NCBI GenBank assembly: GCA_965207585.1
Contig: CBDBMT010000003.1
Coordinates: forward strand, 1,798,001 to 1,862,000
Source: Bin87 sp965207585
GTDB taxonomy: Bacteria > Chloroflexota > Dehalococcoidia > Lucifugimonadales > UBA3495
Length of the DNA stretch: 64,000 nt
Direction: 5' to 3'
Numbering within the stretch: the stretch's first letter is position 1; every line of letters begins with the position of its first letter. The position numbers were made by a program, and so were the translations under genes. A model generated the notes under the pieces. The model saw only the letters and a list, made by a program, of their open reading frames with translations. It did no database searches and was not told the origin of the DNA. Positions 33,978 to 42,493 of this stretch are shown here, one piece after another.

Positions 33978-34757
33978 ATGGCAAACTTCACCGAGGAAAC
34001 CATCTCCGTCGCCGGCGGCAACCTGCAAGTGTACAAGGGCGGCAGCGGCGACCCGCTGCTGGTGCTGCACGGCGCCAACGGCAACGCCGGCCCCCGGCGT
34101 TACGCTCAGGCCCTGGCCGAGAAGTTCACCGTATACCTGCCCTCACATCCCGGCTACGGCAAGAGCGACCGGCCCGGCTGGGTCGAGAGCATGCAGGACC
34201 TGGCCTGCTTCTACACCTGGTACCAGGAGCAGGAAGGACTGGAAAACGTGCGGGCCATCGGATTTTCCATGGGCGGTTGGCTGGCGGCCGAAATGCTGTC
34301 GATGACCGGCCACGCCTTCAGCAAGGTCATGCTGGTGGGCGCCGCCGGCATCAAGCCGGTCGACGGCGAGATCACCGACATCTTCATCATCAGCCCCGCG
34401 CAGATCCGCGAGCTGGTCTACCACGACCCTGGCCAGGTGCCGGAGTGGGACGAGTTGTTCGGCTCTGACCCGACGCCGGAGCAGGCCGAGCAGGCGGAGA
34501 GCGACCGGGAGATGTCCATCCGCCTGACCTGGCGGCCCTACATGCACAACCCGCGCCTGCCGGCCAAGCTGGGGAGGGTCAGCGTTCCGACGCATATCGT
34601 GTGGGGCGAGAACGACAACCTGGTTCCGGTGGAGTGCGCCGACCTCTACCAGCAGGCGCTTGCTGGGTCCCAGGTCACGGTGCTCCCGAACTGCGGGCAC
34701 TCGCCGCAGATCGAAAAACCCGACGACTTCGTGCAGACGGCGCTGGCCTTCCTGTAG
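33978..34757 (+). CDS. Alpha/beta hydrolase
   Basis: A 259-residue protein with nucleophile elbow GFSMGGW (Ser near residue 96), oxyanion segment VLHGANGNAGPRR, acid ENDNLVP and catalytic His in NCGHSPQIEKPDDF. ATG 33978 with AAGGAGC upstream; the longer frame from 33774 overlaps the LLM gene and is rejected. Paired with the LLM monooxygenase 44 bases upstream, it may hydrolyse an ester or lactone made by it (inference). Confidence 0.88.
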   Translation: MANFTEETISVAGGNLQVYKGGSGDPLLVLHGANGNAGPRRYAQALAEKFTVYLPSHPGYGKSDRPGWVESMQDLACFYTWYQEQEGLENVRAIGFSMGGWLAAEMLSMTGHAFSKVMLVGAAGIKPVDGEITDIFIISPAQIRELVYHDPGQVPEWDELFGSDPTPEQAEQAESDREMSIRLTWRPYMHNPRLPAKLGRVSVPTHIVWGENDNLVPVECADLYQQALAGSQVTVLPNCGHSPQIEKPDDFVQTALAFL

Positions 34758-34791
34758 GCCGCGCCCGTCGCTCCAAGCACGGGAGGCAATC

Positions 34792-35355
34792 ATGGCAACC
34801 ACGCCCATCGGCGAAAAGCTGCTGACGGCCGACGAATTCCTTCGTTTGTGCGAACGGCGGATAGTTAGGGGTGAGTTGGTCAAGGGCGTGGTGAGGGAGA
34901 CGCTACCGGCAGGAGGCGAACACAGCGAAATCAAGATAGCGTTGGCATCGACCTTGGCGGGTCACGTCCGCCCCTGCCGCGTCGGGCGCATATCAATTGG
35001 CGCGGGTGTCTTGCTGGAGCGCAACCCCGACACGGTGCGCGAACCGGATGTCGCTTACTTCTCCGCGGTGACCTTGCCCCTTGACTTGAAAGTCCGCGGT
35101 TTCTATGAAGTAGTCCCGGACCTGGTGGTCGAGGTTGTCTCGCCCAACGACAGCCCGCAATACGTAGCGGAACGAGTAACGATGTGGCTGAGGCACAGCG
35201 TCTCCCTAGTATGGGCAGTGTACCCTGTTGCCCGCACCGTAGCCGCACACCCTCAGGACGGTCCCGCGCTCGTTTACATGGAAGATGACGAGCTGGATGG
35301 TGGCAACGTGCTACCTGAGTTCAGGTGCGCCGTGCGCGACATACTGGACTGGTGA
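34792..35355 (+). CDS. Uma2 family (DUF820) nuclease-fold protein (2 of 2)
   Basis: A 187-residue single-domain protein: LLTADEFLRLCERRIVRGELVKGVV, GHVRPCRVGRISIGAGVLLERNPDTVREPDVAYFS and DLVVEVVSPNDSPQYVAERVTMWLRHSVSLVWAVYP. The usual Lys of the (K)xxxYLxxGV stretch is Arg here (AERVTMWLRHSV), so catalysis may be altered. ATG 34792 is preceded by GGGAGGC. It ends the LLM-Uma2-LLM-hydrolase-Uma2 run. Confidence 0.85.
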   Translation: MATTPIGEKLLTADEFLRLCERRIVRGELVKGVVRETLPAGGEHSEIKIALASTLAGHVRPCRVGRISIGAGVLLERNPDTVREPDVAYFSAVTLPLDLKVRGFYEVVPDLVVEVVSPNDSPQYVAERVTMWLRHSVSLVWAVYPVARTVAAHPQDGPALVYMEDDELDGGNVLPEFRCAVRDILDW

Positions 35356-35364
35356 TCGCCGGCT

Positions 35365-36711
35365 TTACTCCACCGCGTGCAGCAGCCCGTCGGTGGTTCG
35401 CACGTACAACCTGCCGCCGGCGTAGGCCGGCGGCAATTCTATGGGTCCGCCGAGGTCCAGCTTCCACAGCAGCGAGCCGTCCGCCCGGTTCAGGCAGTAC
35501 ACCAGGCCGTCCCGCGCGCCGAAATAAATCCGGTCTTCCAGTATGATTGGGGAACTGACTATCCCGCCGTTCGCCTCGAATCTCCACAACTCGTCGTCCG
35601 TGATGCCGTCCCGGGCGTAGAACAACCCGTCACTATCGCCGACGTAATAAACGCCGTCGGCGATTGCGGGCGAGGACACGATCCCCTGCGAATGCCGCTC
35701 CTCCGGCGCGAACCGCCACCTCTCTCCGCGCTGGGCCGGCGGCGCCGGCACGAAGGGCACCTGCCAGATCCACAGCTGGAACCAGGTGCGCTTGATCCAG
35801 TAGAGCCCCGGCATTCCCTTCACATCTGTGCGGATGGCATACAGCGTGCCTCCCGACGGGAAATAGGCGGTATTTTCGGTCACCACCGGCGGCCCCTCGG
35901 CCGAGCCGGCGGTCAGAAAACGGAACCGACGCCGTCCGTCGTCCGCGTCGATGAAGTACAGGTTGCCCTCGTCGTCGGCAACGTAGAGGCGATCGCCGCG
36001 CAGCGTGGGCGTGGTCTTCACGTTGCCCTTGAGTTTGTGCTTCCACAGTTGCTCACCGGTCTGCGCATCCAGCCCGTAGATGATGTTGCCCGCGGAAGTC
36101 ACATAGGCGACGCCGTTATGCACCAATGCCGATGCCGAGATGGGCAGGTGCGCCTTGAAATCCCACACCGGTTCGCCCGTATCCTGGTTCAACGCCAGCA
36201 TCCGGTGGTTGGTCAGGCCCACGAACGCCAGATCGTTGTTGGCGACGGTGGTGGCATGGTCCATCGGGCCGGGAGTTTCCGCCGACCACAGCGGCTCTCC
36301 CGTGCCGGTGTCGAGAGCCGACACCTGGAAGTGTCCGCCAACGAACACCTTGCCCTCCGCCACCAGCGGCGCGGAGCGAGTATAGGGCCCCAGATCCTGG
36401 GACCAAGCCACGCGGCCGGCAGGCTGTTGCCCTACCTCCGGGATGTATCCGTTGAGGCTGGTCCCGTAACCCAGCATCGACCAGCGCCCCGCGTTGGACG
36501 AGGACGACGCGGCGGCCGACGGGCTTCCCACGAACCAGCGCGCCGGGTTGGGCAGGCTGAACCAGAATATCCAGCCCAGTATGGCCACCAGCAGCAGCAC
36601 CCCAAACGTGACGGCCGGCTTGAGCAGGCGCATCCGGTAGCGACGGCGGGCAGTGCGCTGGCTGCGTTCAACCCAGTCGGGAAACTCCGCTTGGTGTTGC
36701 TGTTCCTGCAT
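35365..36711 (-). CDS. Membrane-anchored PQQ-like beta-propeller repeat protein
   Basis: A 448-residue protein. One N-terminal membrane segment (about residues 29-52, LLKPAVTFGVLLLVAILGWIFWF) is followed by a Ser/Ala-rich linker and six or seven propeller blades with the repeated pattern xxxLDxxTGEPLW (ALDTGTGEPLWSAE, ALNQDTGEPVWDFK, GLDAQTGEQLWKHK, CLNRADGSLLWKLD). BamB and PQQ dehydrogenases share this fold; there is no PQQ-site set visible, so a scaffold or binding role outside the membrane is likelier. It lies downstream of the ABC permease genes, 72 bases away with a palindrome between. Confidence 0.85.
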   Translation of the reverse strand: MQEQQHQAEFPDWVERSQRTARRRYRMRLLKPAVTFGVLLLVAILGWIFWFSLPNPARWFVGSPSAAASSSSNAGRWSMLGYGTSLNGYIPEVGQQPAGRVAWSQDLGPYTRSAPLVAEGKVFVGGHFQVSALDTGTGEPLWSAETPGPMDHATTVANNDLAFVGLTNHRMLALNQDTGEPVWDFKAHLPISASALVHNGVAYVTSAGNIIYGLDAQTGEQLWKHKLKGNVKTTPTLRGDRLYVADDEGNLYFIDADDGRRRFRFLTAGSAEGPPVVTENTAYFPSGGTLYAIRTDVKGMPGLYWIKRTWFQLWIWQVPFVPAPPAQRGERWRFAPEERHSQGIVSSPAIADGVYYVGDSDGLFYARDGITDDELWRFEANGGIVSSPIILEDRIYFGARDGLVYCLNRADGSLLWKLDLGGPIELPPAYAGGRLYVRTTDGLLHAVE

Positions 36712-36727
36712 GTTGGTTAATACACTG

Positions 36728-36755
36728 GTAGGGGCGAATGATCATTCGCCCCTAC
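36728..36755. repeat. 28 bp perfect palindrome
   Basis: GTAGGGGCGAATGA followed by its exact reverse complement, with no loop. It lies between the beta-propeller gene and the permease gene. Its GTAGGGGCG end is typical of intergenic palindromes in Chloroflexota-like genomes. Confidence 0.85.
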
Positions 36756-36783
36756 ATTCTAGCCGCAAAATTGGCCGGGGTCG

Positions 36784-37881
36784 CTACACATTGCGCTGCT
36801 TGGGATCCAACCGGTCGCGCAACCAGTCGCCGAGCAGGTTCACGGACAGCACGGTGAACAGGATTGCCAGGCCGGGGAAGAAGGAGACCCACCAGGAGTC
36901 GATGATGAGCTCGCGCCCGTCGGCCACCATGACGCCCCAGGCGGGATTGGGCCGGGGGATGCCGGCGCCCAGGAAGCTGAGGCCGGCCTCCAGCAGGATC
37001 ACGAAACCGAGCTGGAGGGTCGCCAGCACGATGATGGTGTTGACCAGGTTCGGGAAGATGTGGCGCAGCATGATCCTGATTTCCGACGAGCCGGCCACCT
37101 TCGCCCGGGCGACGAAGTCCTGCGTCTTCAGCGCCAGCGTCTCGCCGCGAATCAGGCGGGCGTAGCGCGACCAGAGGAACAGGCACACCACGATGAGCAC
37201 GTTTTCAATGCGCGGCCCCAGAGTGGCCGCCAGCACCAGCGCCACCAGGATCAGCGAGATCGACAATGACATGTCGACCAGGCGCATCACCAGCGTGTCC
37301 ACCCAGCCGCCGAAGTAGCCGGCCAGGATGCCCAGCACCGTGCCGATCAGCCCCGACACGAAGATCGCCATCATCGACACCACTAGCGCCAGCCGGGCGC
37401 CGTGAACAATGCGGCTGAATATGTCCATGCCGTTCTTGTCGGTGCCCAGCAGGTACTTGCCCTGGCCTCCGGGTTTGACCACGATCTGGATCTGGTCGCC
37501 CAGTACCGGAGCCTCACCCTCGGCCTTCCCCACCACGGTGGCGTCGCCGATGCGGACGGTGCGCTCCGCGTCGCTCAGCTTGATTTCGTTCTGGCGGTTG
37601 TCCCGGTTCACCCGCTCGACAACCGTGCGAAAGGACACCACGTCGCCGGACCAGGCCGGCGGGACCAGGCGGTCGTCCAGATCCCCGCGCCTCGGATTGT
37701 GGGGAGCGATCAGCTCAGCGAAAACTGCCGGTATGAGCAGGAACACCAGTAGCATCGTGACCGGAAACAGGGGTAACCGGCGAATTTCGGCGATCCAATG
37801 GCGAATCCTGCCCAGAGCGCCGGGGCGTGCTGCTGCTTCCGAGACGGGACTGGCCGGGGCCGGCGCCGTGGTGATAGCCAT
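36784..37881 (-). CDS. ABC transporter permease, dipeptide/oligopeptide type (DppC/OppC-like)
   Basis: A 365-residue inner membrane protein. TM1 is near residues 38-58 (PLFPVTMLLVFLLIPAVFAELIAPHNP, the DppC start), followed by an unusually large extracytoplasmic domain (about 60-155) and five more spans. The coupling EAA-type loop is FVARAKVAGSSEIRIMLRHIFPNLVNTIIV, ending with NLLGDWLRDRLDPKQRN. It forms the channel with the DppB-type partner 68 bases upstream. No ABC ATPase gene follows. Confidence 0.9.
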   Translation of the reverse strand: MAITTAPAPASPVSEAAARPGALGRIRHWIAEIRRLPLFPVTMLLVFLLIPAVFAELIAPHNPRRGDLDDRLVPPAWSGDVVSFRTVVERVNRDNRQNEIKLSDAERTVRIGDATVVGKAEGEAPVLGDQIQIVVKPGGQGKYLLGTDKNGMDIFSRIVHGARLALVVSMMAIFVSGLIGTVLGILAGYFGGWVDTLVMRLVDMSLSISLILVALVLAATLGPRIENVLIVVCLFLWSRYARLIRGETLALKTQDFVARAKVAGSSEIRIMLRHIFPNLVNTIIVLATLQLGFVILLEAGLSFLGAGIPRPNPAWGVMVADGRELIIDSWWVSFFPGLAILFTVLSVNLLGDWLRDRLDPKQRNV

Positions 37882-37949
37882 GTCTCATTCTCCACCGTTG
37901 ACCATTGTGTTTGTCGATTCCAATGCGGCTTTCTTCCGCACGCGCTCGC

Positions 37950-38873
37950 CTACGTGTAGCGGATCCGGGGATCCAGGTACGCGTAGAGTATGTCCACGAT
38001 CAGGTTCGCGAAGATGTAGATGGACGATCCGATGATGACCACCGCCTGCAGCACCTGGAAGTCCCGCCCGCGCACGGCGCCCACCGCCAACTGACCTACG
38101 CCCGGCCACGAGAACACCGTCTCCACAATCACGGTGCCGGTGAACAGGCCGCCGATGATGATGGCGAAGTAGGTCAGCGGCGCGATAAAGGCGTTGCGGA
38201 GACAGTGCTTCCAGATGACCTTCCACTCCGGCACGCCCTTGATGCGCGCCAGCTTGACGAACTCGGTGTCCAGTACATCGAGCATCGAGGAGCGGATCAA
38301 CCGCAGCAGGGCCGCCACCTGGAAGAATCCCAGGGTGAACGCCGGCATGATCATGTGGGCCAGGCCGCCCTTTCCGGACGATGGCAGCCAGCCAAGCTGC
38401 ACCGCGAAGAGCCACAGCAGCATGATGCCCAGCCAGAAGCTCGGCACCGACTGGCCCAGGAAGGCCACCGCCTTGCCCTGGTAGTCCAGCCAGCCGTCCT
38501 TGCGCGCCGCGGTGATGACGCCCAGTGGCACTCCTAGCACCACGGCGATCACCATGGCCAGGCCTCCGAGTTGAAGCGTGGCCGGGAAGCGATCCATCAC
38601 CATGCCCATGGCGGTCTGCCCGCCAAAGGCGTAGGACTCGCCGAAGTCGCCCTGAACGGCATTGCCCAGGAAGACCAGATAGCGCATGTGCAGCGGCTTG
38701 TCCAGGCCCCATTTTTCCTTCAGGGCGGCGATGTCTTCGGGTGTGGCCTCGCCCATGGGCAGCATCACCGAGGTGGGATCCCCGGTGATGTTGGAGAGCA
38801 TGAACACGATGATGCTCACCAAAAGCACGGCGATTATCGCCTGCCCGACGCGGAAGATTATGAACCGCTGCAT
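37950..38873 (-). CDS. ABC transporter permease, dipeptide/oligopeptide type (DppB/OppB-like)
   Basis: A 307-residue six-span protein. It starts MQRFIIFRVGQAIIAVLLVSIIVFMLSNITGDP, the conserved DppB N-terminus. The coupling loop is EFVKLARIKGVPEWKVIWKHCLRNAFIAPLTYFA, and it ends ILYAYLDPRIRY, also conserved. Pairs with the DppC-type gene downstream. Confidence 0.92.
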   Translation of the reverse strand: MQRFIIFRVGQAIIAVLLVSIIVFMLSNITGDPTSVMLPMGEATPEDIAALKEKWGLDKPLHMRYLVFLGNAVQGDFGESYAFGGQTAMGMVMDRFPATLQLGGLAMVIAVVLGVPLGVITAARKDGWLDYQGKAVAFLGQSVPSFWLGIMLLWLFAVQLGWLPSSGKGGLAHMIMPAFTLGFFQVAALLRLIRSSMLDVLDTEFVKLARIKGVPEWKVIWKHCLRNAFIAPLTYFAIIIGGLFTGTVIVETVFSWPGVGQLAVGAVRGRDFQVLQAVVIIGSSIYIFANLIVDILYAYLDPRIRYT

Positions 38874-38930
38874 CGCAGTCTCCTTACTGTATCGCTTGGT
38901 AAAAGTCTGTGATTTCCGTTGGATGCTTGT

Positions 38931-39254
38931 TCAGGATTGTGGCAATCCGAAAGTGTCAACGAATTCTCGCAGGTCGATGAGTCGGGCCAATACAAGTCGC
39001 ATTGGCGTAGCAGAAACCTGCGTATTCTCCGACTCGCCGAAAACTCGTCGCATATTGGGTTCGTTGAGGAAGTCCGTCAGTTTCACCACCGCCAGTGGGT
39101 AGTCATTGGCGTCAATGCAGTCCAGTATGTCTGCCAGCTCTCCGGCGTAACCATCCAGTCCCAAGGCAAACAGTTCGTCACGGCAGATTCCGACGTATTC
39201 GCTTATCACGCGATGATAGGTCCAGAATTGCTCCCGGTAACGGTCTGAAGGCAT
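38931..39254 (-). CDS. Small uncharacterised helical protein within the ABC operon
   Basis: A 107-residue protein, largely helical: MPSDRYREQFWTYHRVISEYVGICRDELFALG, then a segment with DFLNEPNMRRVFGESENTQ and a final RLIDLREFVDTFGL. No family recognised. It is encoded 8 bases after the next small gene and before dppB, inside the transporter gene set. Base composition is less GC-rich than its neighbours, which suggests insertion. Confidence 0.6.
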   Translation of the reverse strand: MPSDRYREQFWTYHRVISEYVGICRDELFALGLDGYAGELADILDCIDANDYPLAVVKLTDFLNEPNMRRVFGESENTQVSATPMRLVLARLIDLREFVDTFGLPQS

Positions 39255-39262
39255 AACTGCGC

Positions 39263-39457
39263 TCAGTCCTGCGGAATGGACCTCTCGTTGCGTTTGGCGG
39301 CGGCTTCAACCTCGGTCAGCCATTCCGGTTTTTTGGCTAAAGCTGCCTCGAGACGGTAGCGTGCCTCACGGGTGCAACCGAAGTGTGCCTCCACTTCAGC
39401 CAAGTGTTCCGGTTTGACAAACGGTCGCAGATGTTCGGGCGTGTGCTTGAATTCCAT
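39263..39457 (-). CDS. Small uncharacterised protein within the ABC operon
   Basis: A 64-residue charged, helical protein (EFKHTPEHLRPFVKPEHLAEVEAHFG, then RYRLEAALAKKPEWLTEVEAAAKRNERS). No family recognised and no signal or membrane segment. It lies 21 bases after the binding-protein stop and 8 bases before the 107-residue gene; the two probably form a pair. Confidence 0.5.
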   Translation of the reverse strand: MEFKHTPEHLRPFVKPEHLAEVEAHFGCTREARYRLEAALAKKPEWLTEVEAAAKRNERSIPQD

Positions 39458-39477
39458 AACGCGGCCTCTTTCTCTTG

Positions 39478-41298
39478 CTATCGCGCCGCCTTGGCATACT
39501 CCAGGTGGCCGAAGACGCCGGTCAAGCTGCCGAACTTGTACTCGGCCACCTCGTCGGGGTTCACCACCAGGGTGGCGCGGATGTTGACGATGGGAATGGT
39601 GCGGTAGTTGTCGTAGATGTGGTCGCCCATCTCCTGGGCCAGCCGGTGCCGTTCGGTCGGGTCGGTCTCCCTCAGCAGGGCCTCGTAGTTGTCATCGTAG
39701 ATCTGGTGCTCGATGTAGGCCACGCCGCCGCCGGGCAGGCCGGTTTCCGGGTTGGTCTCGCCGGTGTAGTAGTAGATGCGGGCGTTGGCGTTGATCTGCC
39801 GGATGGTCTGACGCACGGGCAGGATGAAGTGGGCGTCGTGCTGATCGCGGAAGGCGTCCAGCGCCCGGGCGAACTCCACTTCCACCAGTTTGGTGTCGAT
39901 GCCAATGTCCTGGAAGGACTGGGCGACGGTCTGCGCCACCTCGATGGTCTCCGGCAGGCCGGGCAGGCTCGATTGCCAGACTTCCATGGAGAAGCGGTTC
40001 TGGCCGTTGTCGCCGGGGAAGCCGGCCTCGTCCAGGAGGGCCTTCGCCTTTTCCGGGTCGTAGCCGTACCTTTCGTCAAATTCCTCGGCCCAGCGGGGAT
40101 TCCAGCCTTCCAGCGTATCGTGGAAGATGGTGTTGTACATGGGCTCACCCCGGCCCTTGAACAGCTCGTTGATGATCTGTTCCCGGTCGATGGCGCGGTT
40201 CAGTGCCTCACGGACCAGGCGCCCCGTCTCTCCTTCGGCTGTCCATGGCTCGGTCTCGGGGTTCCAGTTGACCTGGCTGAGCTCATACTGCCCGAAGGGC
40301 ATGATGGTCAGTCCCACGGAAGGCAGCGGGCTCTCGAACACTTCCATGCCCTCGTCAAGAGCCTGCTGGTGGAGGACCTTGGGGATGTCCACCATGTTGG
40401 CCTCGCCGGTGAGCAGCATGGCCAGGCGGGTCAGGTCCTCGGGCGTGGTGCTGATCCGCATCCGCTTGAACTCGGGGTTGACGCGCCAGTGGTCGTAGGG
40501 CACGGCCTCGTACTCGGTGTACTCCTTGAGCTCGCGGTTCACGAACTGGAATCCTCCGGTTCCGGCCGGGCCACTTTCGAACATGGCGTCGCCTTCTTCC
40601 GCGTGCTGGGCCGAGCTGCGGATTGCCGCGCACGGCACCACCAGGATGTTGAACCACCAGTCGGCGACGTCAACTTGGGGTTGGGCCAGCGACATCTTCA
40701 GGGTGTAGTCGTCGATGACCTCCGCCTTTCCGGCGTCGATCATTTCCGTCATGGAGTCGTACCCCATGAACTTCTTCAGGGGGCCTTTGCAGCCGGCGAG
40801 CGGGTCGGACATCTGCTGATCAACCGTGAAGATAAAGTCCTTGACGGTGAACTCACCCCAGCCGAAGTGCATGTCAACGCCTTCCTGGAGGTAGAAGGTG
40901 TATTCGGAAGCGTCCGGGCTGACGTCCCACTCCCGGGCCAACTGGGGCAAAATGGTGGAGACGCCGGTTTCGGGGGAGATGGTGGTTGGGTTCTCCCAGA
41001 TGGGTCGGAAGACCAGGTGCCCGCTGCTGGTGGCCAACCAGGGGAAGAAGGTGTCCTGGGGCAGCGGGGTGACGGCCATGTGGAGGTAGGTGTCCTCGTC
41101 GGCCATGGCCGGCATGGCGGTGGGCTCGGGGGCCGCGGTTGCGGCGGCCTGGGCCGGGGCCGCGGGCGCCTCGGTTGCCGCCGGCGCGGCGGCCGGTTCC
41201 GGAGCCGTGCCGCCACAGGCGACTATCACGGACAGGAATACGATCAGCAGGGGAACTGCGGCGATGCGCGACGCGTTGCGGATACTGCGAACTGCCAT
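39478..41298 (-). CDS. ABC transporter substrate-binding lipoprotein, family 5 (peptide/nickel type)
   Basis: A 606-residue extracytoplasmic binding protein. The lipoprotein signal has the lipobox VIVAC with Cys28, followed by an Ala/Pro/Glu linker (about 30-63). The SBP_bac_5 domain follows: HLVFRPIWENPTTISPETGVSTILPQLAREWDVSPDASEYTFYLQEGVDMHFG and, further on, GRLVREALNRAIDREQIINELFKGRGEP. Its operon carries two permeases and two small genes but no ATPase. A strong promoter lies just upstream. Confidence 0.92.
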   Translation of the reverse strand: MAVRSIRNASRIAAVPLLIVFLSVIVACGGTAPEPAAAPAATEAPAAPAQAAATAAPEPTAMPAMADEDTYLHMAVTPLPQDTFFPWLATSSGHLVFRPIWENPTTISPETGVSTILPQLAREWDVSPDASEYTFYLQEGVDMHFGWGEFTVKDFIFTVDQQMSDPLAGCKGPLKKFMGYDSMTEMIDAGKAEVIDDYTLKMSLAQPQVDVADWWFNILVVPCAAIRSSAQHAEEGDAMFESGPAGTGGFQFVNRELKEYTEYEAVPYDHWRVNPEFKRMRISTTPEDLTRLAMLLTGEANMVDIPKVLHQQALDEGMEVFESPLPSVGLTIMPFGQYELSQVNWNPETEPWTAEGETGRLVREALNRAIDREQIINELFKGRGEPMYNTIFHDTLEGWNPRWAEEFDERYGYDPEKAKALLDEAGFPGDNGQNRFSMEVWQSSLPGLPETIEVAQTVAQSFQDIGIDTKLVEVEFARALDAFRDQHDAHFILPVRQTIRQINANARIYYYTGETNPETGLPGGGVAYIEHQIYDDNYEALLRETDPTERHRLAQEMGDHIYDNYRTIPIVNIRATLVVNPDEVAEYKFGSLTGVFGHLEYAKAAR

Positions 41299-41342
41299 GC
41301 GGATACCTCCGTTTCAGTCAGCGGATTCCCGTGTGCGGCCAA

Positions 41343-41371
41343 ACATTAGCATCGGCAATACCTGATGTCAA
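41343..41371 (-). promoter_or_regulatory. Promoter of the ABC transporter operon
   Basis: On the minus strand TTGACA (41366-41371) and TAATGT (41343-41348) are 17 bases apart, 45 bases before the binding-protein start. Confidence 0.65.
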
Positions 41372-41578
41372 ATATTTGAATGCGTGATATTATAAGGGGC
41401 GCAAAATATTCAGATGATTACAGATTGAGTTGATTGTCGTGATCGGAAGCTGGCGAATAGCGCGGCATGATCGGATAGTTTCCGCTTTGCGGATGCGGAT
41501 GAACCTCCGGTTTGATTGCGTGGTTTTACGTCGGCTGAAGCCTTTTCGGATTGCTCACTTCTACCCATTTTCGTAAAT

Positions 41579-41690
41579 CGTCAGAATCAGGATTTGCGAG
41601 ATTTTATGATTTGACAGGATTGACAGAGCTCCATCACGGAACGGTTTCGATCCTGATAATCCCCAAATCTTGAAAATCCTGATTCTGACG
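41579..41690. repeat. Family B inverted-repeat element, copy 1
   Basis: A 112 bp element with perfect 17 bp terminal inverted repeats (CGTCAGAATCAGGATTT). The interior also pairs partly, so it can fold into one long hairpin. With about 15 bases of flank it matches copy 4 (53.8 kb) in reverse orientation. It occupies most of the 443 base gap between the ABC operon and the dehydrogenase gene; the rest of the gap shows only the ABC promoter. Confidence 0.88.
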
Positions 41691-42488
41691 TTTCTCCGCC
41701 GCAAACTGGGTACGCTGGAGCGAGCGTAGTATCTTGAAGATGTGACGGCAACGGCCAAAGCTCTCGCGGTCCTGTTCCTGGCGCTCGTCGTGGGATGCCA
41801 GAGTATGCCGGACGCGCAAACACCCGCGCCGGCAACTCCGACCGATTCTCCGGCGCCGGAGGCGACTGCATCCCGGCTGGAACCATCACCCACCACCGGG
41901 GCGTCTCCGTCGCCGACTTACACGCCGACCGCAACTCCCACCAGCATCATTCCCGCTGCTGCCACCTCCGCGATGCCGCCGGCTCCGTCGCCGACGGAGG
42001 CGCCTCCCCTGGAGACGCTGCGGTTGGAACCGTTGTGGACCGACCGCGAGTTCCGGGAGCCCACCAATCTGATCCAGATGCAGGACGGCCGGATGCTGGT
42101 GACCGAGCAGAGCGGGAGGATCTGGGCGTTCGACCCGGCGGGCGGGGCAGTGCCCGCCGCCACGGAGTTCCTGGACATCACCGACCGGGTCAGCAGCCGG
42201 CGCTCCGAGGAGGGGCTGTTGGGGCTGGCGCTGGACCCGACCGACGAGCGACGCCTGTACGTCTACTATTCCGCGGCCGACCCACGCCGATCGGTGGTCG
42301 CGCGCTTCACGCTTGGGGCAGATCAAGCCGGCGCTGATCCGGACAGCGAGCTGGTGATCCTGGAGGTGGGGCAGCCCTTCGCCAACCACAACGGCGGCAG
42401 ATCGCCTTCGGGCCGGACGGCTACCTGTACATCGGGCTGGGCGACGGTGGGTCGGCCGGCGACCCGCTGGGCAGCGGGCAGGACACCT

Positions 42489-42493
42489 CTTCG
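42489..42493. repeat. Target-site duplication, left copy (CTTCG)
   Basis: CTTCG at 42489-42493 is repeated at 43954-43958 directly outside the two IS ends. Removing one copy plus the IS rejoins the host gene in frame. Confidence 0.85.

Noticed and set aside
39475..41349. A 624-codon open frame on the plus strand opposite the ABC binding protein
   Set aside because: GC-rich antisense shadow; the minus strand encodes a clear family 5 lipoprotein with promoter and lipobox, and the plus product has skewed His/Val/Gly composition.
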